64,000 bases of DNA from Paraglaciecola algarum (GCF_021532655.1 NZ_JAKGAS010000008.1:62001-126000); one strand, 5' to 3'; numbered from the stretch's first letter, positions 1 through 8,937 are shown. Notes: generated from the sequence alone by a model not told the origin. Made by a program: numbers and translations.

Positions 1-30
1 GAGTACTTGGACTAAATACTCATAGCCATA

Positions 31-54
31 AAAAAAGCGCCATTCGGCGCTTTT
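31..54 (-). terminator. Bidirectional intrinsic terminator after sspB
   Basis: The stem GCGCC (37-41) pairs with GGCGC (46-50) around an ATTC loop. An A-run lies on the left and a T-run on the right, so it can end transcription in either direction. It lies downstream of the minus-strand sspA-sspB pair. Confidence 0.75.
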
Positions 55-131
55 CAAATTCTACTAATAACTATTTACCTATTTATAACCCGCTTACTTA
101 TCTAACAGTTTACTGTGGTTTATTGGTTCGC

Positions 132-536
132 TTATTTAACGACAGTTAAAGTGGGTCGACCCTTTTTAGGTTTAGTTGGAGTTGATTCAGCCGGTACAGA
201 ATCTTCTGCATCAGAAGGCTCCATATTATCTTCAACCGTAAACACTGTGCCTGCACCGTTTTCTTTAGCATAAATAGCTAACACACTAGGACATGGAATA
301 ACCAAACTACGAGCTACACCACCAAACCTAGCTTCAAACATAATGTAATCCAAACCTAACTGCATTTTTCCAGTAGAAGAAGGAGAAACGTTCAACACTA
401 TTTGCCCGTCTCGAACAAACTCTTGGGGCACTTGTGCTTCAGGGTAATGCGCGTCAACAACAATGTATGGAGTGAGATCGTTATCCACAATCCACTCATA
501 AAATGCTCTTAACAAATAAGGTTGGTTAGGTGTCAT
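132..536 (-). CDS. sspB: Stringent starvation protein B, ClpXP adaptor
   Basis: SspB is the adaptor that delivers ssrA-tagged and other substrates to the ClpXP protease in the cytoplasm. The 134-residue protein starts with the TPNQPYLLRAFYEWIVDN segment typical of the family's SspB fold (about residues 2-110). It ends in an acidic linker and a short basic tail, GRPTLTVVK, which matches the known C-terminal ClpX-binding tail. Length is slightly below the E. coli protein (165 aa), with a shorter linker. It follows sspA on the same strand with a gap of 13 bases, the usual sspAB operon. Identification is firm from order and sequence. Confidence 0.95.
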   Translation of the reverse strand: MTPNQPYLLRAFYEWIVDNDLTPYIVVDAHYPEAQVPQEFVRDGQIVLNVSPSSTGKMQLGLDYIMFEARFGGVARSLVIPCPSVLAIYAKENGAGTVFTVEDNMEPSDAEDSVPAESTPTKPKKGRPTLTVVK

Positions 537-549
537 AAGTCATCAACTC

Positions 550-1182
550 TTATAGAGGGTTGTGAATTTCACGTTCTTGGTCAGTTAAAGAAGCTTTAAA
601 TGAAGCACGATCAAAAATACGCTTCATATAAGTACGCACATCTTTACTACCATTACCCGTAAGCTCAATACCTAAAGCTGGTAAACGCCATAATAACGGG
701 GCTAAGTAACAATCCACTAAACTAAACTCTTCACTCATAAAGAAAGGAGTTTCGGCAAAAAGCGGCGCTAAACTTAATAATGCTTCGCGCAATTCATTAC
801 GGGCAGTATCTACATTACCTTCACCATTTAGGATTTGTTCTGCCAACACATACCAATCATTCTGAATACGGTGCATTGTTAGGCGGCTTTGACCACGAGA
901 CACTGGATATACTGGCATCAAAGGTGGATGAGGAAAACGCTCATCTAAATATTCCATGATGATATGCGAGTTATATAGAACCAGCTCTCTATCAACTAAT
1001 GTAGGAACCGTTCCATAAGGATTAAGATCTAATAGATCTTCCGGTAGGTTAGTAGGATCAGTATAACTAATTTCTACACCAACACCTTTTTCAGCTAGCA
1101 CTATACGTGCTTGGTGACTGTATATGTCTACGGTATCTGAAAATAACGTCATGATTGAACGTTTATTTGCGGCTACAGCCAT
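550..1182 (-). CDS. sspA: Stringent starvation protein A, GST-fold RNA polymerase-associated factor
   Basis: SspA binds RNA polymerase and alters promoter choice during starvation and acid stress. The 210-residue product has an N-terminal thioredoxin-like GST domain (about 10-85, with NPYGTVPTLVDRELVLYNS) and an all-helical C-terminal GST domain (about 95-200). The family has the GST fold but is not an active transferase. It lies upstream of sspB on the same strand and downstream of petC, an order conserved in many gammaproteobacteria. A start AUG with an AGGAG-like sequence just upstream supports the start at 1182. Confidence 0.95.
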   Translation of the reverse strand: MAVAANKRSIMTLFSDTVDIYSHQARIVLAEKGVGVEISYTDPTNLPEDLLDLNPYGTVPTLVDRELVLYNSHIIMEYLDERFPHPPLMPVYPVSRGQSRLTMHRIQNDWYVLAEQILNGEGNVDTARNELREALLSLAPLFAETPFFMSEEFSLVDCYLAPLLWRLPALGIELTGNGSKDVRTYMKRIFDRASFKASLTDQEREIHNPL

Positions 1183-1291
1183 TTAAATATCTCCTAAATT
1201 TTACATTTTGCGCTTAACTCTAAAAAGCCAGTGCACTATTAATCTATTACAAACGAGCGTCAATTAACGCTTTTTCTTCATAATAGAAAAC

Positions 1292-1324
1292 GAAGGGGCC
1301 ACTATCGGATGATAGCGCCCCTTC
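1292..1324 (-). terminator. Terminator of the petABC operon
   Basis: GAAGGGGC (1292-1299) pairs with GCCCCTTC (1317-1324). An inner stem CTATC/GATAG extends the hairpin. On the minus strand a T-rich stretch follows. It lies between petC and sspA and should separate the two transcripts. Confidence 0.75.
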
Positions 1325-1372
1325 AAAATTTTCGCGGATTATACACTAAATTAAACCAAAGGTTTTGTTGAT

Positions 1373-2107
1373 TTAATGTACATCTCGCCAATATTCTTTT
1401 TTCAATAAATAAATCAACACTAGCAGAACCAGTAAAAATAACATGACATAACGCCCGATGTTTTCTGACTCTAACCGTGAAGGTTCACCTACATACACTA
1501 AATAATTAACTAAATCTAATACAGCAGTGTCATATTCAGCAGCGCTTAGTTCACCACTTCCGTCCGCTTTGATACCGACGTAGCGTTCAACCATTTCACC
1601 GTCAACCATAGTCTGCTCTGTGGTCTTACGAGGAACACCTTGTAATTCTTGAAGAACGTGTGGCATACCTACTTCAGGAAATACTTCATTGTTCACACCA
1701 AATGGACGACTTTCGTCAACATAGAAAGCACGTAAATATGTATATATCCAATCTGCACCACGTACTCTGGCCACCAAGGTTAAGTCTGGTGGCGGCGCAC
1801 CAAACCACTTTGCTGCTGACTCAGCAGGCATAGCATTTTTAATATGCTCGCCTGGTTTCTCACCAGTGAACTGCAAATATTCTTGACCTAATTCAACAGG
1901 AATACCCAAATCAGAAAAAGTACGTTGATAACGCTGATACTGAGTTTGGTGACAACCTAAGCAATAGTTCATGTATAACTTAGCGCCATTTTGCAAAGAT
2001 GCTTTGTCAGTCAAGTCATATTCAGCTTTATCAAGATGGGCGCCACCTCCAGCGGCTATAGCGCCCATAGGTAGCAGCATGGCTAAAACAAAAATTAACT
2101 TCTTCAT
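1373..2107 (-). CDS. petC: Ubiquinol-cytochrome c reductase, cytochrome c1 subunit
   Basis: Cytochrome c1 carries electrons from the Rieske protein to soluble cytochrome c in the bc1 complex of the inner membrane. The product has a signal peptide (about 1-18), a haem c motif C49-x-x-C52-H53, and a C-terminal membrane anchor (about 217-236) ending in KKEYWRDVH. Length of 244 residues fits the single-haem proteobacterial form. Its start codon overlaps the petB stop codon as ATGA (2104-2107), so the two are probably translationally coupled. It is the last gene of the petABC operon before a strong hairpin. Confidence 0.96.
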   Translation of the reverse strand: MKKLIFVLAMLLPMGAIAAGGGAHLDKAEYDLTDKASLQNGAKLYMNYCLGCHQTQYQRYQRTFSDLGIPVELGQEYLQFTGEKPGEHIKNAMPAESAAKWFGAPPPDLTLVARVRGADWIYTYLRAFYVDESRPFGVNNEVFPEVGMPHVLQELQGVPRKTTEQTMVDGEMVERYVGIKADGSGELSAAEYDTAVLDLVNYLVYVGEPSRLESENIGRYVMLFLLVLLVLIYLLKKEYWRDVH

Positions 2108-3372
2108 TCTGTAATCCTCGCTGGTACTGGCTTACAGGTCTCATTTTTGCTGTAGATATATAACAATGCAAAGAAACCAAAATACATAATAGTGGCAATT
2201 TGAGATGCGGTAATTTTCCAATTTTCCTGAGGTGTACCACCTAAGTAACCTAAGAAAATAAATACCACAGCAAAAATTAACAAGTTCCATCTGTGCAATC
2301 CACAGCGGTAGCGCCACGACTTAACCTTTCCTCTGTCTATCCAAGGTAATAAGGCTAAAGCAATAATTGCAGCAAACATGGCTATTACACCACCTAGTTT
2401 ATGAGGTACAGCTTTCAAAATTGCGTAGAAAGGCGTGAAATACCAAACAGGAAAGATATGCTCAGGAGTTTTCAACGGGTTAGCAATTTCAAAGTTAGGG
2501 TGTTCTAAGAAATACCCACCCATTTCAGGGTTAAAGAACATGATGTAACAGAAAGCCAACAAGAAGAAAGCAAAGCCTACTAAATCTTTCAACACTATAT
2601 GTGGGAAGAAAGGCACTATATCATCAACAATATCGTATTTGCTTGTGTAATATTCGTGGATTTTAAAGTTAGTTTTTTCGTCTTCTTTTAACGAACCTTT
2701 TTTACGTTTAACGTCTGTTCCGTCCGGGTTATTTGAACCCACTTCGTGCAACGCAACTATGTGTAAGAACACCAAAATAACGATAACTAACGGTAGAGCA
2801 ATGACGTGTAAGGCAAAGAATCTATTTAAGGTAGCACCAGAAATAACGTAGTCACCTTGGATCCAGATAACTAGGTCAGGACCAATTACCGGAATAGCAC
2901 TAAACAGAGATACAATTACTTGTGCCCCCCAGTAAGACATTTGTCCCCATGGCAATACATATCCCATAAAGGCTTCAGCCATAAGCGCAAGATAAATAAA
3001 CATACCGAACAACCAAAGTAACTCCCTTGGTTTTTGATATGAGCCATAAATCATGCCGCGGAACATATGTAGATATACCACAATGAAAAACGCTGATGCG
3101 CCAGTACTATGCATGTAACGCAGTAACCAACCATATTCCACATCACGCATAATATATTCAACAGAAGCAAACGCACCTTCAGCAGATGGGGTATAACTCA
3201 TAGTTAACCAAACACCAGTGACAATTTGGTTGACTAATACTATGGTGGCTAAAAAGCCAAACATGTACCAAAAGTTCATGTTGCGAGGAGCTGGGTATTG
3301 AATAGCGTGCATATTGGCCACACGCATTATAGGTAGACGATATTCCACCCAATCCATTAAATTTTTCCACAT
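2104..3372 (-). CDS. petB: Ubiquinol-cytochrome c reductase, cytochrome b subunit
   Basis: Cytochrome b is the quinone-oxidising and quinone-reducing core of the bc1 complex. The sequence shows about eight membrane helices and two haem-ligand histidine pairs in helices B and D (RYMHSTGASAFFIVVYLH and FFALHVIALPLVIVILVFLH). The Qo motif, usually PEWY, is PVWY here (PVWYFTPFYAILKA), a known gammaproteobacterial variant. The frame is open further upstream to 3399, but that would run into petA. The Met at 3372, starting MWKNLMDWVEYRLP, is the natural start, lying directly after the petA stop codon. Confidence 0.95.
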   Translation of the reverse strand: MWKNLMDWVEYRLPIMRVANMHAIQYPAPRNMNFWYMFGFLATIVLVNQIVTGVWLTMSYTPSAEGAFASVEYIMRDVEYGWLLRYMHSTGASAFFIVVYLHMFRGMIYGSYQKPRELLWLFGMFIYLALMAEAFMGYVLPWGQMSYWGAQVIVSLFSAIPVIGPDLVIWIQGDYVISGATLNRFFALHVIALPLVIVILVFLHIVALHEVGSNNPDGTDVKRKKGSLKEDEKTNFKIHEYYTSKYDIVDDIVPFFPHIVLKDLVGFAFFLLAFCYIMFFNPEMGGYFLEHPNFEIANPLKTPEHIFPVWYFTPFYAILKAVPHKLGGVIAMFAAIIALALLPWIDRGKVKSWRYRCGLHRWNLLIFAVVFIFLGYLGGTPQENWKITASQIATIMYFGFFALLYIYSKNETCKPVPARITE

Positions 3373-3373
3373 G

Positions 3374-4006
3374 TTATGCTGCCCCCTCTTCCGAACCAAT
3401 CAAAATGGTATTGTCGTCGATAAACATATATGGCGGTACCACTAAGTTTAATGGAGCAGGCACGTTGTCAAATACTCGACCAGCCATATCAAATTTAGAA
3501 CCATGACAAGGACAAAAGAAGCCTTCAGGTACACCTTCAACGTACTCTTCAAATGCACCATCTTTTAAATGTTGTGGTGAACACCCCAAGTGAGTACAAA
3601 TACCCACTAATACCAAATATTCTTCTTTTAAAGATCTGTGAGTATTCTTGGCAAATTCAGGCTGTTGTTCTTCATCAGAATTAGGATCTTTAAGCTGACC
3701 TTCTAAGCCAGCTAAAGTAGCGATAAGTTCAGGGGTTCTGCGAGCGATCCACACAGGTTTACTTCGCCAAATAACCCGAATTAATTGGCCTGGTTCAATT
3801 TTGCTAATGTCTGCTTCAACATCTGCACCTGCTGCTTTTGCCTTAATGCTGGGATTCCAAGATGCAATAAAAGGCACTGCTGCACCTACTACACCTACAC
3901 CGCCAACCACAGAAGTCGCCACAGTTAAAAATCTGCGCCTTGTATTATTTTCTGGTTGGTTTTCAGCTTCAGACGAATCATGCGCATCTAAAGATACATT
4001 GCTCAT
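3374..4006 (-). CDS. petA: Ubiquinol-cytochrome c reductase, Rieske iron-sulfur subunit
   Basis: The Rieske protein carries a 2Fe-2S cluster that takes the first electron from ubiquinol. Cluster ligands are visible in CTHLGC and CPCHGS. A twin-arginine-type N-terminus (NNTRRRFLTVATSVVGG) precedes the membrane anchor, as expected for Tat-inserted Rieske proteins. The frame is open to 4057, but the Met at 4006 (MSNVSLDAHDSS) has a GGAG sequence eight bases upstream and gives the usual 210-residue length. It is first in the petA-petB-petC operon. Confidence 0.95.
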   Translation of the reverse strand: MSNVSLDAHDSSEAENQPENNTRRRFLTVATSVVGGVGVVGAAVPFIASWNPSIKAKAAGADVEADISKIEPGQLIRVIWRSKPVWIARRTPELIATLAGLEGQLKDPNSDEEQQPEFAKNTHRSLKEEYLVLVGICTHLGCSPQHLKDGAFEEYVEGVPEGFFCPCHGSKFDMAGRVFDNVPAPLNLVVPPYMFIDDNTILIGSEEGAA

Positions 4007-4233
4007 CCACATTTCTCCGAGGGTTGGATTTACTTTTACTTTCAGTGTTTGCAGCATAAAAATGATACAAAGTGGCTGAAAAAGTTATGGTTCTGTTATT
4101 AACAGAAAATGATAAAAGAAAACCCACAAGAAAGACAAGGAAATATCCAATAAAATGAAGAATAACTGGGACTTATAGCTATTTATGGCAATTAAATTAC
4201 TGAATACAGAACTTTGACTAAAAAAAAGCCAAT

Positions 4234-4260
4234 AAAAAACCCAGCATAAGCTGGGTTTTT
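4234..4260. terminator. Bidirectional terminator after rpsI
   Basis: CCCAGC (4240-4245) pairs with GCTGGG (4250-4255) around an ATAA loop. An A-run precedes it and a T-run follows it. It lies 50 bases past the rpsI stop on the minus strand and separates the ribosomal operon from petABC. Confidence 0.85.
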
Positions 4261-4306
4261 GTAATATTTGGTTTGTGCACTTTTTTGTAAAAGTGCCGTC
4301 GAACAA

Positions 4307-4699
4307 TTAACGTTTTGAGAATTGAGGACGTTTACGTGCTTTATGAAGACCAACCTTCTTACGCTCAACTTTACGTGCATCACGAGTAACAAAGCCCGCT
4401 TTACGTAATGCTGGACGAAGAGTTTCGTCAAATTCCATCAATGCACGAGTAATGCCGTGACGGATTGCACCAGCTTGACCACTAATACCACCACCAGCAA
4501 CTGTGATGTATAAGTCAAACTTTTCAGTCATTTCAACTAGTTCTAAAGGTTGACGCACGATCATACGTGCAGTCTCACGACCAAAGAACTCATCAAGAGG
4601 ACGTTTGTTAACTACTATGTTGCCACTACCTGCACGAAGAAAAACACGTGCGGTAGAACTTTTGCGTCGGCCTGTGCCGTAATATTGATTATCTGCCAT
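4307..4699 (-). CDS. rpsI: 30S ribosomal protein S9
   Basis: S9 is a small-subunit protein whose C-terminal tail reaches the P-site tRNA. The 130-residue sequence begins [18 protein letters not shown] and ends in the basic tail RKRPQFSKR, both diagnostic. It follows rplM on the same strand with a 12-base gap, the universal rplM-rpsI operon. A hairpin terminator lies directly downstream. Confidence 0.98.
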   Translation of the reverse strand: MADNQYYGTGRRKSSTARVFLRAGSGNIVVNKRPLDEFFGRETARMIVRQPLELVEMTEKFDLYITVAGGGISGQAGAIRHGITRALMEFDETLRPALRKAGFVTRDARKVERKKVGLHKARKRPQFSKR

Positions 4700-4711
4700 G
4701 TGTAATGCTCC

Positions 4712-5140
4712 TTACAGGTCTAAAACTTGAGGTTGTTGAGCAGCATGCATATGCTCAGCACCAGCGTAGACTTTCAATTTGCGGAACATATCGCGTCCAA
4801 GTGGACCTTTAGGCAACATACCTTTAACCGCTTTTTCAATGATCATCTCTGGTTTGTGGGCTTGTAACTTCTCGAAAGTAGTATCTTTAAGGCCACCTGG
4901 ATAACCAGTGTGAGAATAGTAAATTTTGCCTTTGGCTTTGTTGCCAGTAACAGTTACTTTCTCTGCGTTGATCACAACTATGTAGTCACCAGTGTCTACA
5001 TGAGGTGTATATTCTGGCTTATGCTTACCGCGTAAACGGCTAGCGATCTCAGTCGCTATACGACCAAGAGTTTTGTCTGCGGCGTCAACCACATACCATT
5101 CACGTTTTACCGTTTCTGGCTTTGCAACAAAAGTTTTCAT
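4712..5140 (-). CDS. rplM: 50S ribosomal protein L13
   Basis: L13 is an early-assembling large-subunit protein. The 142 residues match the bacterial length, with the typical segments [28 protein letters not shown] and [18 protein letters not shown]. It is the promoter-proximal gene of rplM-rpsI. The ~200 bases upstream contain a GC-rich palindromic stretch (about 5265-5300) that may be part of the mRNA leader or the promoter; this is inference. Confidence 0.98.
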   Translation of the reverse strand: MKTFVAKPETVKREWYVVDAADKTLGRIATEIASRLRGKHKPEYTPHVDTGDYIVVINAEKVTVTGNKAKGKIYYSHTGYPGGLKDTTFEKLQAHKPEMIIEKAVKGMLPKGPLGRDMFRKLKVYAGAEHMHAAQQPQVLDL

Positions 5141-5310
5141 TTTAAATTACCCGAAAAATATAATAATCGTTACTCTAGTTTCTACTTAATTAACCACTTT
5201 AAAAGTATTTAATTAATCTGCAAGAAACCGCTAAAAATCAATACTTTGACCCCTTCGAGTCGTATGATTCATCCGCTTTCCCAAAGCGGGGGCAACTGGG
5301 CAGGGCGCGA

Positions 5311-5316
5311 ATTATA
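5311..5316 (-). promoter_or_regulatory. rplM: Candidate -10 box for rplM-rpsI
   Basis: Read on the minus strand this is TATAAT, about 170 bases upstream of the L13 start. No convincing -35 hexamer lies 16-18 bases further upstream, so this is only a candidate. Confidence 0.35.
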
Positions 5317-5393
5317 CAGAAGTTAGCTTAAAACGCGAGAGGAAATTTTGAACAAATTAAGGTTTTTTGAAGCATTATTTGTTAAAAGATTAA

Positions 5394-5540
5394 AAGTATG
5401 CGCTTCGCTTGGGTTATGGCTGCGCCACTTTATGAGCTTAGCTCACAAGGCATGTACTTCGTACACAAAGAGCATTCACTTCGTTCACCGCAATCCATTG
5501 CGATATGGCTGCGCCACTTATTCGCTGCGCTCACCGTCAT
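5394..5540. repeat. Array of short hairpins outside the first island repeat
   Basis: Several small palindromes follow each other: GCGCTTCGCTT, GTACTTCGTAC, and the phrase ATGGCTGCGCCACTTA-like (about 5416 and 5500). A similar run of mini-hairpins (TGTGCGTAGCACA, GTGCGCAAAGCGCA) lies outside the second repeat at about 9220-9300. A translated frame across this stretch looks spurious. Confidence 0.55.
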
Positions 5541-5759
5541 CCTGACGTTTTTCAAACAGCGTCCCTGCTTTTCGATTTACTTTTTACCAACAGCAGCAAA
5601 AAGTAAACAAAAAGTGCCGCCCACCAGCAAGTTTTCTTCTTCAAATGACTGATATTCATAAGGCCGCTTGGAAATGTTCCCGACATTGCCAAGCTTAATT
5701 GACGTCCTGTCAATTATCCTGATGAATATTGGCGTCATTTGAGAAACCTTGAATGTGGG
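5541..5759 (+). repeat. Long inverted repeat, left copy
   Basis: About 219 bases match the reverse complement of 9001-9219, at roughly three quarters identity by eye. Contents in order: a hairpin TTTACTTTTT / AAAAAGTAAA (about 5577-5609), then a second hairpin AATTGAC-GTCCT-GTCAATT (about 5697-5715), then a conserved TTGAATGTGGG end. The two copies face each other and bound the accessory stretch that holds the DUF2971 remnant and the toxin-antitoxin pair. No transposase is present. Confidence 0.8.
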
Positions 5760-5909
5760 AAATGGTCATCAACCGTGAGTTAGTAATATGCCTAGGCTTT
5801 AAGACCTACAGTTTTCTCGGAAATTTGCAATACCTTAACAATTGCCAATCGAAAGTTCAGCTGGCAAGATGAGTAGTAACTAGCATTACGCCGAAATTAA
5901 GCTTTAGAA

Positions 5910-6815
5910 ATGAGTCCTATATATCGATTTGTTACGTTAACAGAATTATTCACCATTTTGTTTGAGAAGAAATTAAAGTTTACTCAGTCAAAACTTATGG
6001 AAGATGCGAATGAAGGTTTAGGCCTCGCAATGAGTTCGCAATAAGCACTAGATGCTTGGACATTAGAGCAATCATCAGCATTAGAAAAACACCATCAAGT
6101 GATAAAAGAATTGGTCTACTTATCATGTTGGACAAAAGAACCTGATCTTATGGCGATGTGGTTGTTGTACTCGAAAAACAAAGACTGCATTAGAATCAAA
6201 ACGACCAAGGAAAAGTTGGTAAAAGCCGCTGAACAGTTTGGTAAACGAAACCACTGGAGCAAGCATGTAAAGTCTCCTGAAAAAACTCCTATCTTATTAA
6301 GCAGACCTCTGGTTGACGATGTAAAATATGTATCTTTTGAAGAAATCTCTGAAAAAATTAAAAAAAAATACAAAGAGATCAATGAGAATATTTTATCTGG
6401 TAAATGCACTAAGGAACTTGACGCTAAATCTGTTATACCGATTCGTGAAGCCTCTTTCTTAAAAAACAAAGCATATTTTCATGAACAAGAATTAAGGGCT
6501 TCTTTCATTCTTCGTTTCAAAAATAACTATCCGTATGAAAAATGGAAAAGTGAAATAGAAACAGAAAGTACGATAGATCATATGTTGGGCGGGATCTTTG
6601 TATCTGAACATAATACAAACGATTTCCCGAATATATTTAAAATAGAAATACCTGATGATTTTATAGATTCAATTTGTTTCGACCCAAGATTACCCTTATA
6701 CATCAAAGAGGATATGTTAATCATTATACAGAGTGTTTGGCCAGATGTAATTGTAGAGGAAAGCTATGTATTTGGTAACAAATTCAAAACGCATGACTTT
6801 TCATTACCAACTTGA
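5910..6815 (+). pseudogene. DUF2971-family protein interrupted by one in-frame stop
   Basis: Reading from the ATG at 5910, codons 1-44 (MSPIYRFVTLTELFTILFEK onward, then MEDANEGLGLAMSSQ) run in the same frame as the long open part from 6099. A single TAA at 6042-6044 separates them. The first part has the usual DUF2971 opening, and the second part has the family's motif L-S-C-W plus M-A-M-W-L-L-Y-S. Total length would be about 301 residues. The function of the family is unknown; members often sit in defence or mobile regions. The second part could be made from the GTG at 6099 as a 238-residue protein. A sequencing error is an alternative to a true nonsense mutation. Confidence 0.75.
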
Positions 6816-7023
6816 ATTACATCACTCATCTTAATTATCCAAGTAAACTAGACATTCTTGATAAAAAAGCACCATGATGTTTTTTGTTATACATACATTG
6901 CTCCAAAAAACACAATAATTAAAACGGCTACGATCTCTTTTACTCTTAATTGTTTACTTAAACAAACATAAACGGACAATTAGTCAACTTTCATTTGCTA
7001 CAGCAAACAAATAACGCTAACGA

Positions 7024-7082
7024 ATTACATGGACATCCACCTTAATTATCTTTGTCGGCAACGCCGATGCTTTTGATTTTCC
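7024..7082 (+). repeat. 59-bp direct repeat, copy 1
   Basis: The block starts ATTACATGGACATCCACC and runs through the hairpin TCGGC-AAC-GCCGA to TGCTTTTGATTTT. A near-identical copy lies at 8938-8998. In copy 2 the block leads straight into the right inverted repeat; here it leads into unrelated sequence. Confidence 0.75.
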
Positions 7083-7214
7083 CCGACTCTATGTTCGCCA
7101 ATTATCGACTTACTTTTGTGGGTCAAGAGCCATGGATAGGCGATTGAGTGATGCGCTGCCGGGAGCAGCTCAGCACGACCTGCAAAAGTATGCTGATAAT
7201 TGGAAGAAGAACAC

Positions 7215-7700
7215 AAAAATTAACAAGACACCCTTGATAAAAAACACTTTCAATAAAACAAATTAAAACAACATATTACCTAGCTTTCACAAAATTAAAA
7301 TGTCGGGTATTTACGAGGTTAGCAGAGTCATGCTTTGATTTTCCTCCACATTCAAAACTTCCCAATTAATTTATATTTACTTTTTACGGCTGTTGACTAA
7401 TTTTTAAAGGATAAAAATAGAACAGCTTTAGCTGGCCCGCACTAGAAGTCGAATATCAAAAAATTAACAAGGCACCCTTGATAAAAATACTTTAGATAAA
7501 ATTAATTAAAACAACATATTACCTAGCTTTCACAAAATTAAAATGTCGGGTAATTACGAGGTTAGCAGTGTCTTGCTTTGATTTTCCCCCACATTCAAAA
7601 CTTCCCAATTAATTTATATTTACTTTTTACGGCTGTTGACTAATTTTTAAAGGATAAAAATAGAACAGCTTTAGCTGGCCCGCACTAGAAGTCGAATATC
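7215..7700 (+). repeat. ~243-bp tandem duplication, two copies
   Basis: Copy 1 (about 7215-7457) and copy 2 (about 7458-7700) are nearly identical, both ending ...CTAGAAGTCGAATATC. Each unit holds the phrase CACATTCAAAACTTCCCAA, found also at the inner edge of the right inverted repeat, and GAACAGCTTTAGCTGGCCCG, found again at about 8902. No open frame of note crosses the unit. Confidence 0.85.
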
Positions 7701-7847
7701 CGCCACATCCCATTTGCAGCCACTCCACACATTTGATGGTAACTTCGGCTTCACGTCCAAAGCGGACTAAATAACGTATGAACGGTAAAATTGGTGACAA
7801 ATGATACGCTTCAGCGAACCTGCCCCTGCAGGTTAAACCAAGGTAGA

Positions 7848-8441
7848 TTATGCGAAGGCGGCAGCTACGCCTTTAAGGTTGTTAATGATCTGAGTTTTAG
7901 GGTGGATAAATACATCATCATTGATTTTAAGTACAACCGCTTTAAGCACATCGGTAGTACTTTTAATACTCGTTTTGATTTTGATGTTATTAATCTCTTG
8001 AGATACTTGCCTACCTTTTAACGAAATACGCTTTTGAGCCTCTCCTTTTGCAAGATCGCTTTTAAGGTATTTTGTTAAACTTTTAACCGACGTCTTATCT
8101 TCTGATAAATTATGTAGGTAGTATTTAATCAAGGCATTGGAAAAATCGGTGCTACCACCTAGCTCCATGCTCGCTAAGTTAAGCATATCTACCATATGTG
8201 CTGGCACTCTGGTTTCAACTGCTTTCTTCTGTACATCCATTTGTTTTTTGATAGCTGGAGTTGACTGATGTGGGATCAGCACCACTTCATCACACTTATC
8301 GCAGACACCTGCTAATACCTTTTTAACGATTCCACTACCATCACTAAAAGGTACATTACGTAGTAAAAATGTGGCATCGGTAAGTGACTGACACGTCTCA
8401 CAGACGGCCTTTTTTTTATCTCCTACTTTAAAAATATTCAT
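7848..8441 (-). CDS. Putative MqsA-like antitoxin with N-terminal zinc-binding cysteines
   Basis: The 197-residue protein has two CxxC pairs (C14-E-T-C17 and C47-D-K-C50), as in the zinc-binding N-domain of MqsA/YgiT antitoxins. The C-terminal half is not the usual MqsA helix-turn-helix. It has KRISLKGRQVSQEINN followed by predicted helices, which could be a ribbon-helix-helix-like DNA-binding region; this is inference. It follows the putative toxin gene with a 9-base gap, in the toxin-first order typical of mqsRA. Expected role: bind and neutralise the toxin and repress the pair's promoter through the palindrome at 8761-8780. It may instead be an unrelated zinc protein. Confidence 0.55.
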   Translation of the reverse strand: MNIFKVGDKKKAVCETCQSLTDATFLLRNVPFSDGSGIVKKVLAGVCDKCDEVVLIPHQSTPAIKKQMDVQKKAVETRVPAHMVDMLNLASMELGGSTDFSNALIKYYLHNLSEDKTSVKSLTKYLKSDLAKGEAQKRISLKGRQVSQEINNIKIKTSIKSTTDVLKAVVLKINDDVFIHPKTQIINNLKGVAAAFA

Positions 8442-8450
8442 AACTTCGCC

Positions 8451-8747
8451 TTAATGATGAACACTGATGAAAATACTATCAGGCTCAATAAAATACCATT
8501 TAATGTACCAGTTTTTCCCTCGATAATGCGTTTTAAGAATATGCACATCGATTGCAGATATTACATGATGTTTACTCAATTCGTACTCAGTCCCTTTTGC
8601 TCTGGCAATAATATCACTCACGTCATCTTCAGAAACTTGCCCAGTAACTAATAAATTTTTAACATCAATAGTTTGTCTTTGCTCATGCTGGATATTGCCA
8701 GATGCTAGACATGCCAGCACCTGACTTTTCACATTTTTAAATCCCAT
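8451..8747 (-). CDS. Putative MqsR-like mRNA interferase toxin
   Basis: The protein is 98 residues from the ATG at 8747, which has GAGG seven bases upstream; a GTG one codon earlier is less likely. The pattern (V..VLACLASGNI, an acidic helical middle, DVHILKTHYRGKNWYIKWYF, D-S-I-F-I-S-V-H end) resembles the RelE-fold MqsR family, which cleaves mRNA, preferentially at GCU in E. coli. The catalytic residues were not confirmed. It is first in a two-gene operon with the zinc-cysteine protein, directly behind a palindromic operator. Confidence 0.55.
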   Translation of the reverse strand: MGFKNVKSQVLACLASGNIQHEQRQTIDVKNLLVTGQVSEDDVSDIIARAKGTEYELSKHHVISAIDVHILKTHYRGKNWYIKWYFIEPDSIFISVHH

Positions 8748-8760
8748 CACTCGGCCTCAT

Positions 8761-8780
8761 TGTACGTATATTTACGTACA
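8761..8780. promoter_or_regulatory. Palindromic operator of the toxin-antitoxin pair
   Basis: TGTACGTA and TACGTACA are perfect 8-base arms around a 4-base centre. The site lies 14 bases upstream of the toxin start, where an antitoxin complex would block transcription. It differs from the ACCT/AGGT-type MqsA site of E. coli. Confidence 0.65.
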
Positions 8781-8937
8781 TATCAAATATTATCATTTCT
8801 ACTCCCTTAGACTCTGATGATTCATGGCTGATGAATGACAGTTATTGTAGACCTTACTCAATACTTTTTTGGCTGTTTGACCAAATATTTACTGGATAAA
8901 TATGGAACAGCTTTAGCTGGCCCGCAGGGTGAAACAT

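Larger units (their letters stand above)
6816..7847. other. Non-coding repeat mosaic between DUF2971 and the toxin-antitoxin pair
   Basis: About one kilobase with no credible gene. It contains a 59-base block also present at 8938, a ~243-bp tandem duplication, and a hairpin AACCTGC-CCCT-GCAGGTT near 7819-7836 just past the antitoxin stop. Base composition is AT-rich. The repeats suggest decayed mobile sequence rather than regulation. Confidence 0.6.

Noticed and set aside
3801..4079. 92-codon plus-strand frame over petA
   Set aside because: It is an antisense shadow of the Rieske gene, without a start signal or conserved pattern.
5348..5652. Open frames with a KQRPCFSIYFLPTAAKSKQK stretch
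   Set aside because: The same peptide appears from the inverted copy at 9108-9296 and comes from a TTTACTTTTT/AAAAAGTAAA hairpin repeat. Conservation is of the DNA structure, not of a protein.
7215..7700. CRISPR-like repeat
   Set aside because: There are only two long units with no short regular repeat-spacer structure and no cas genes in the window.
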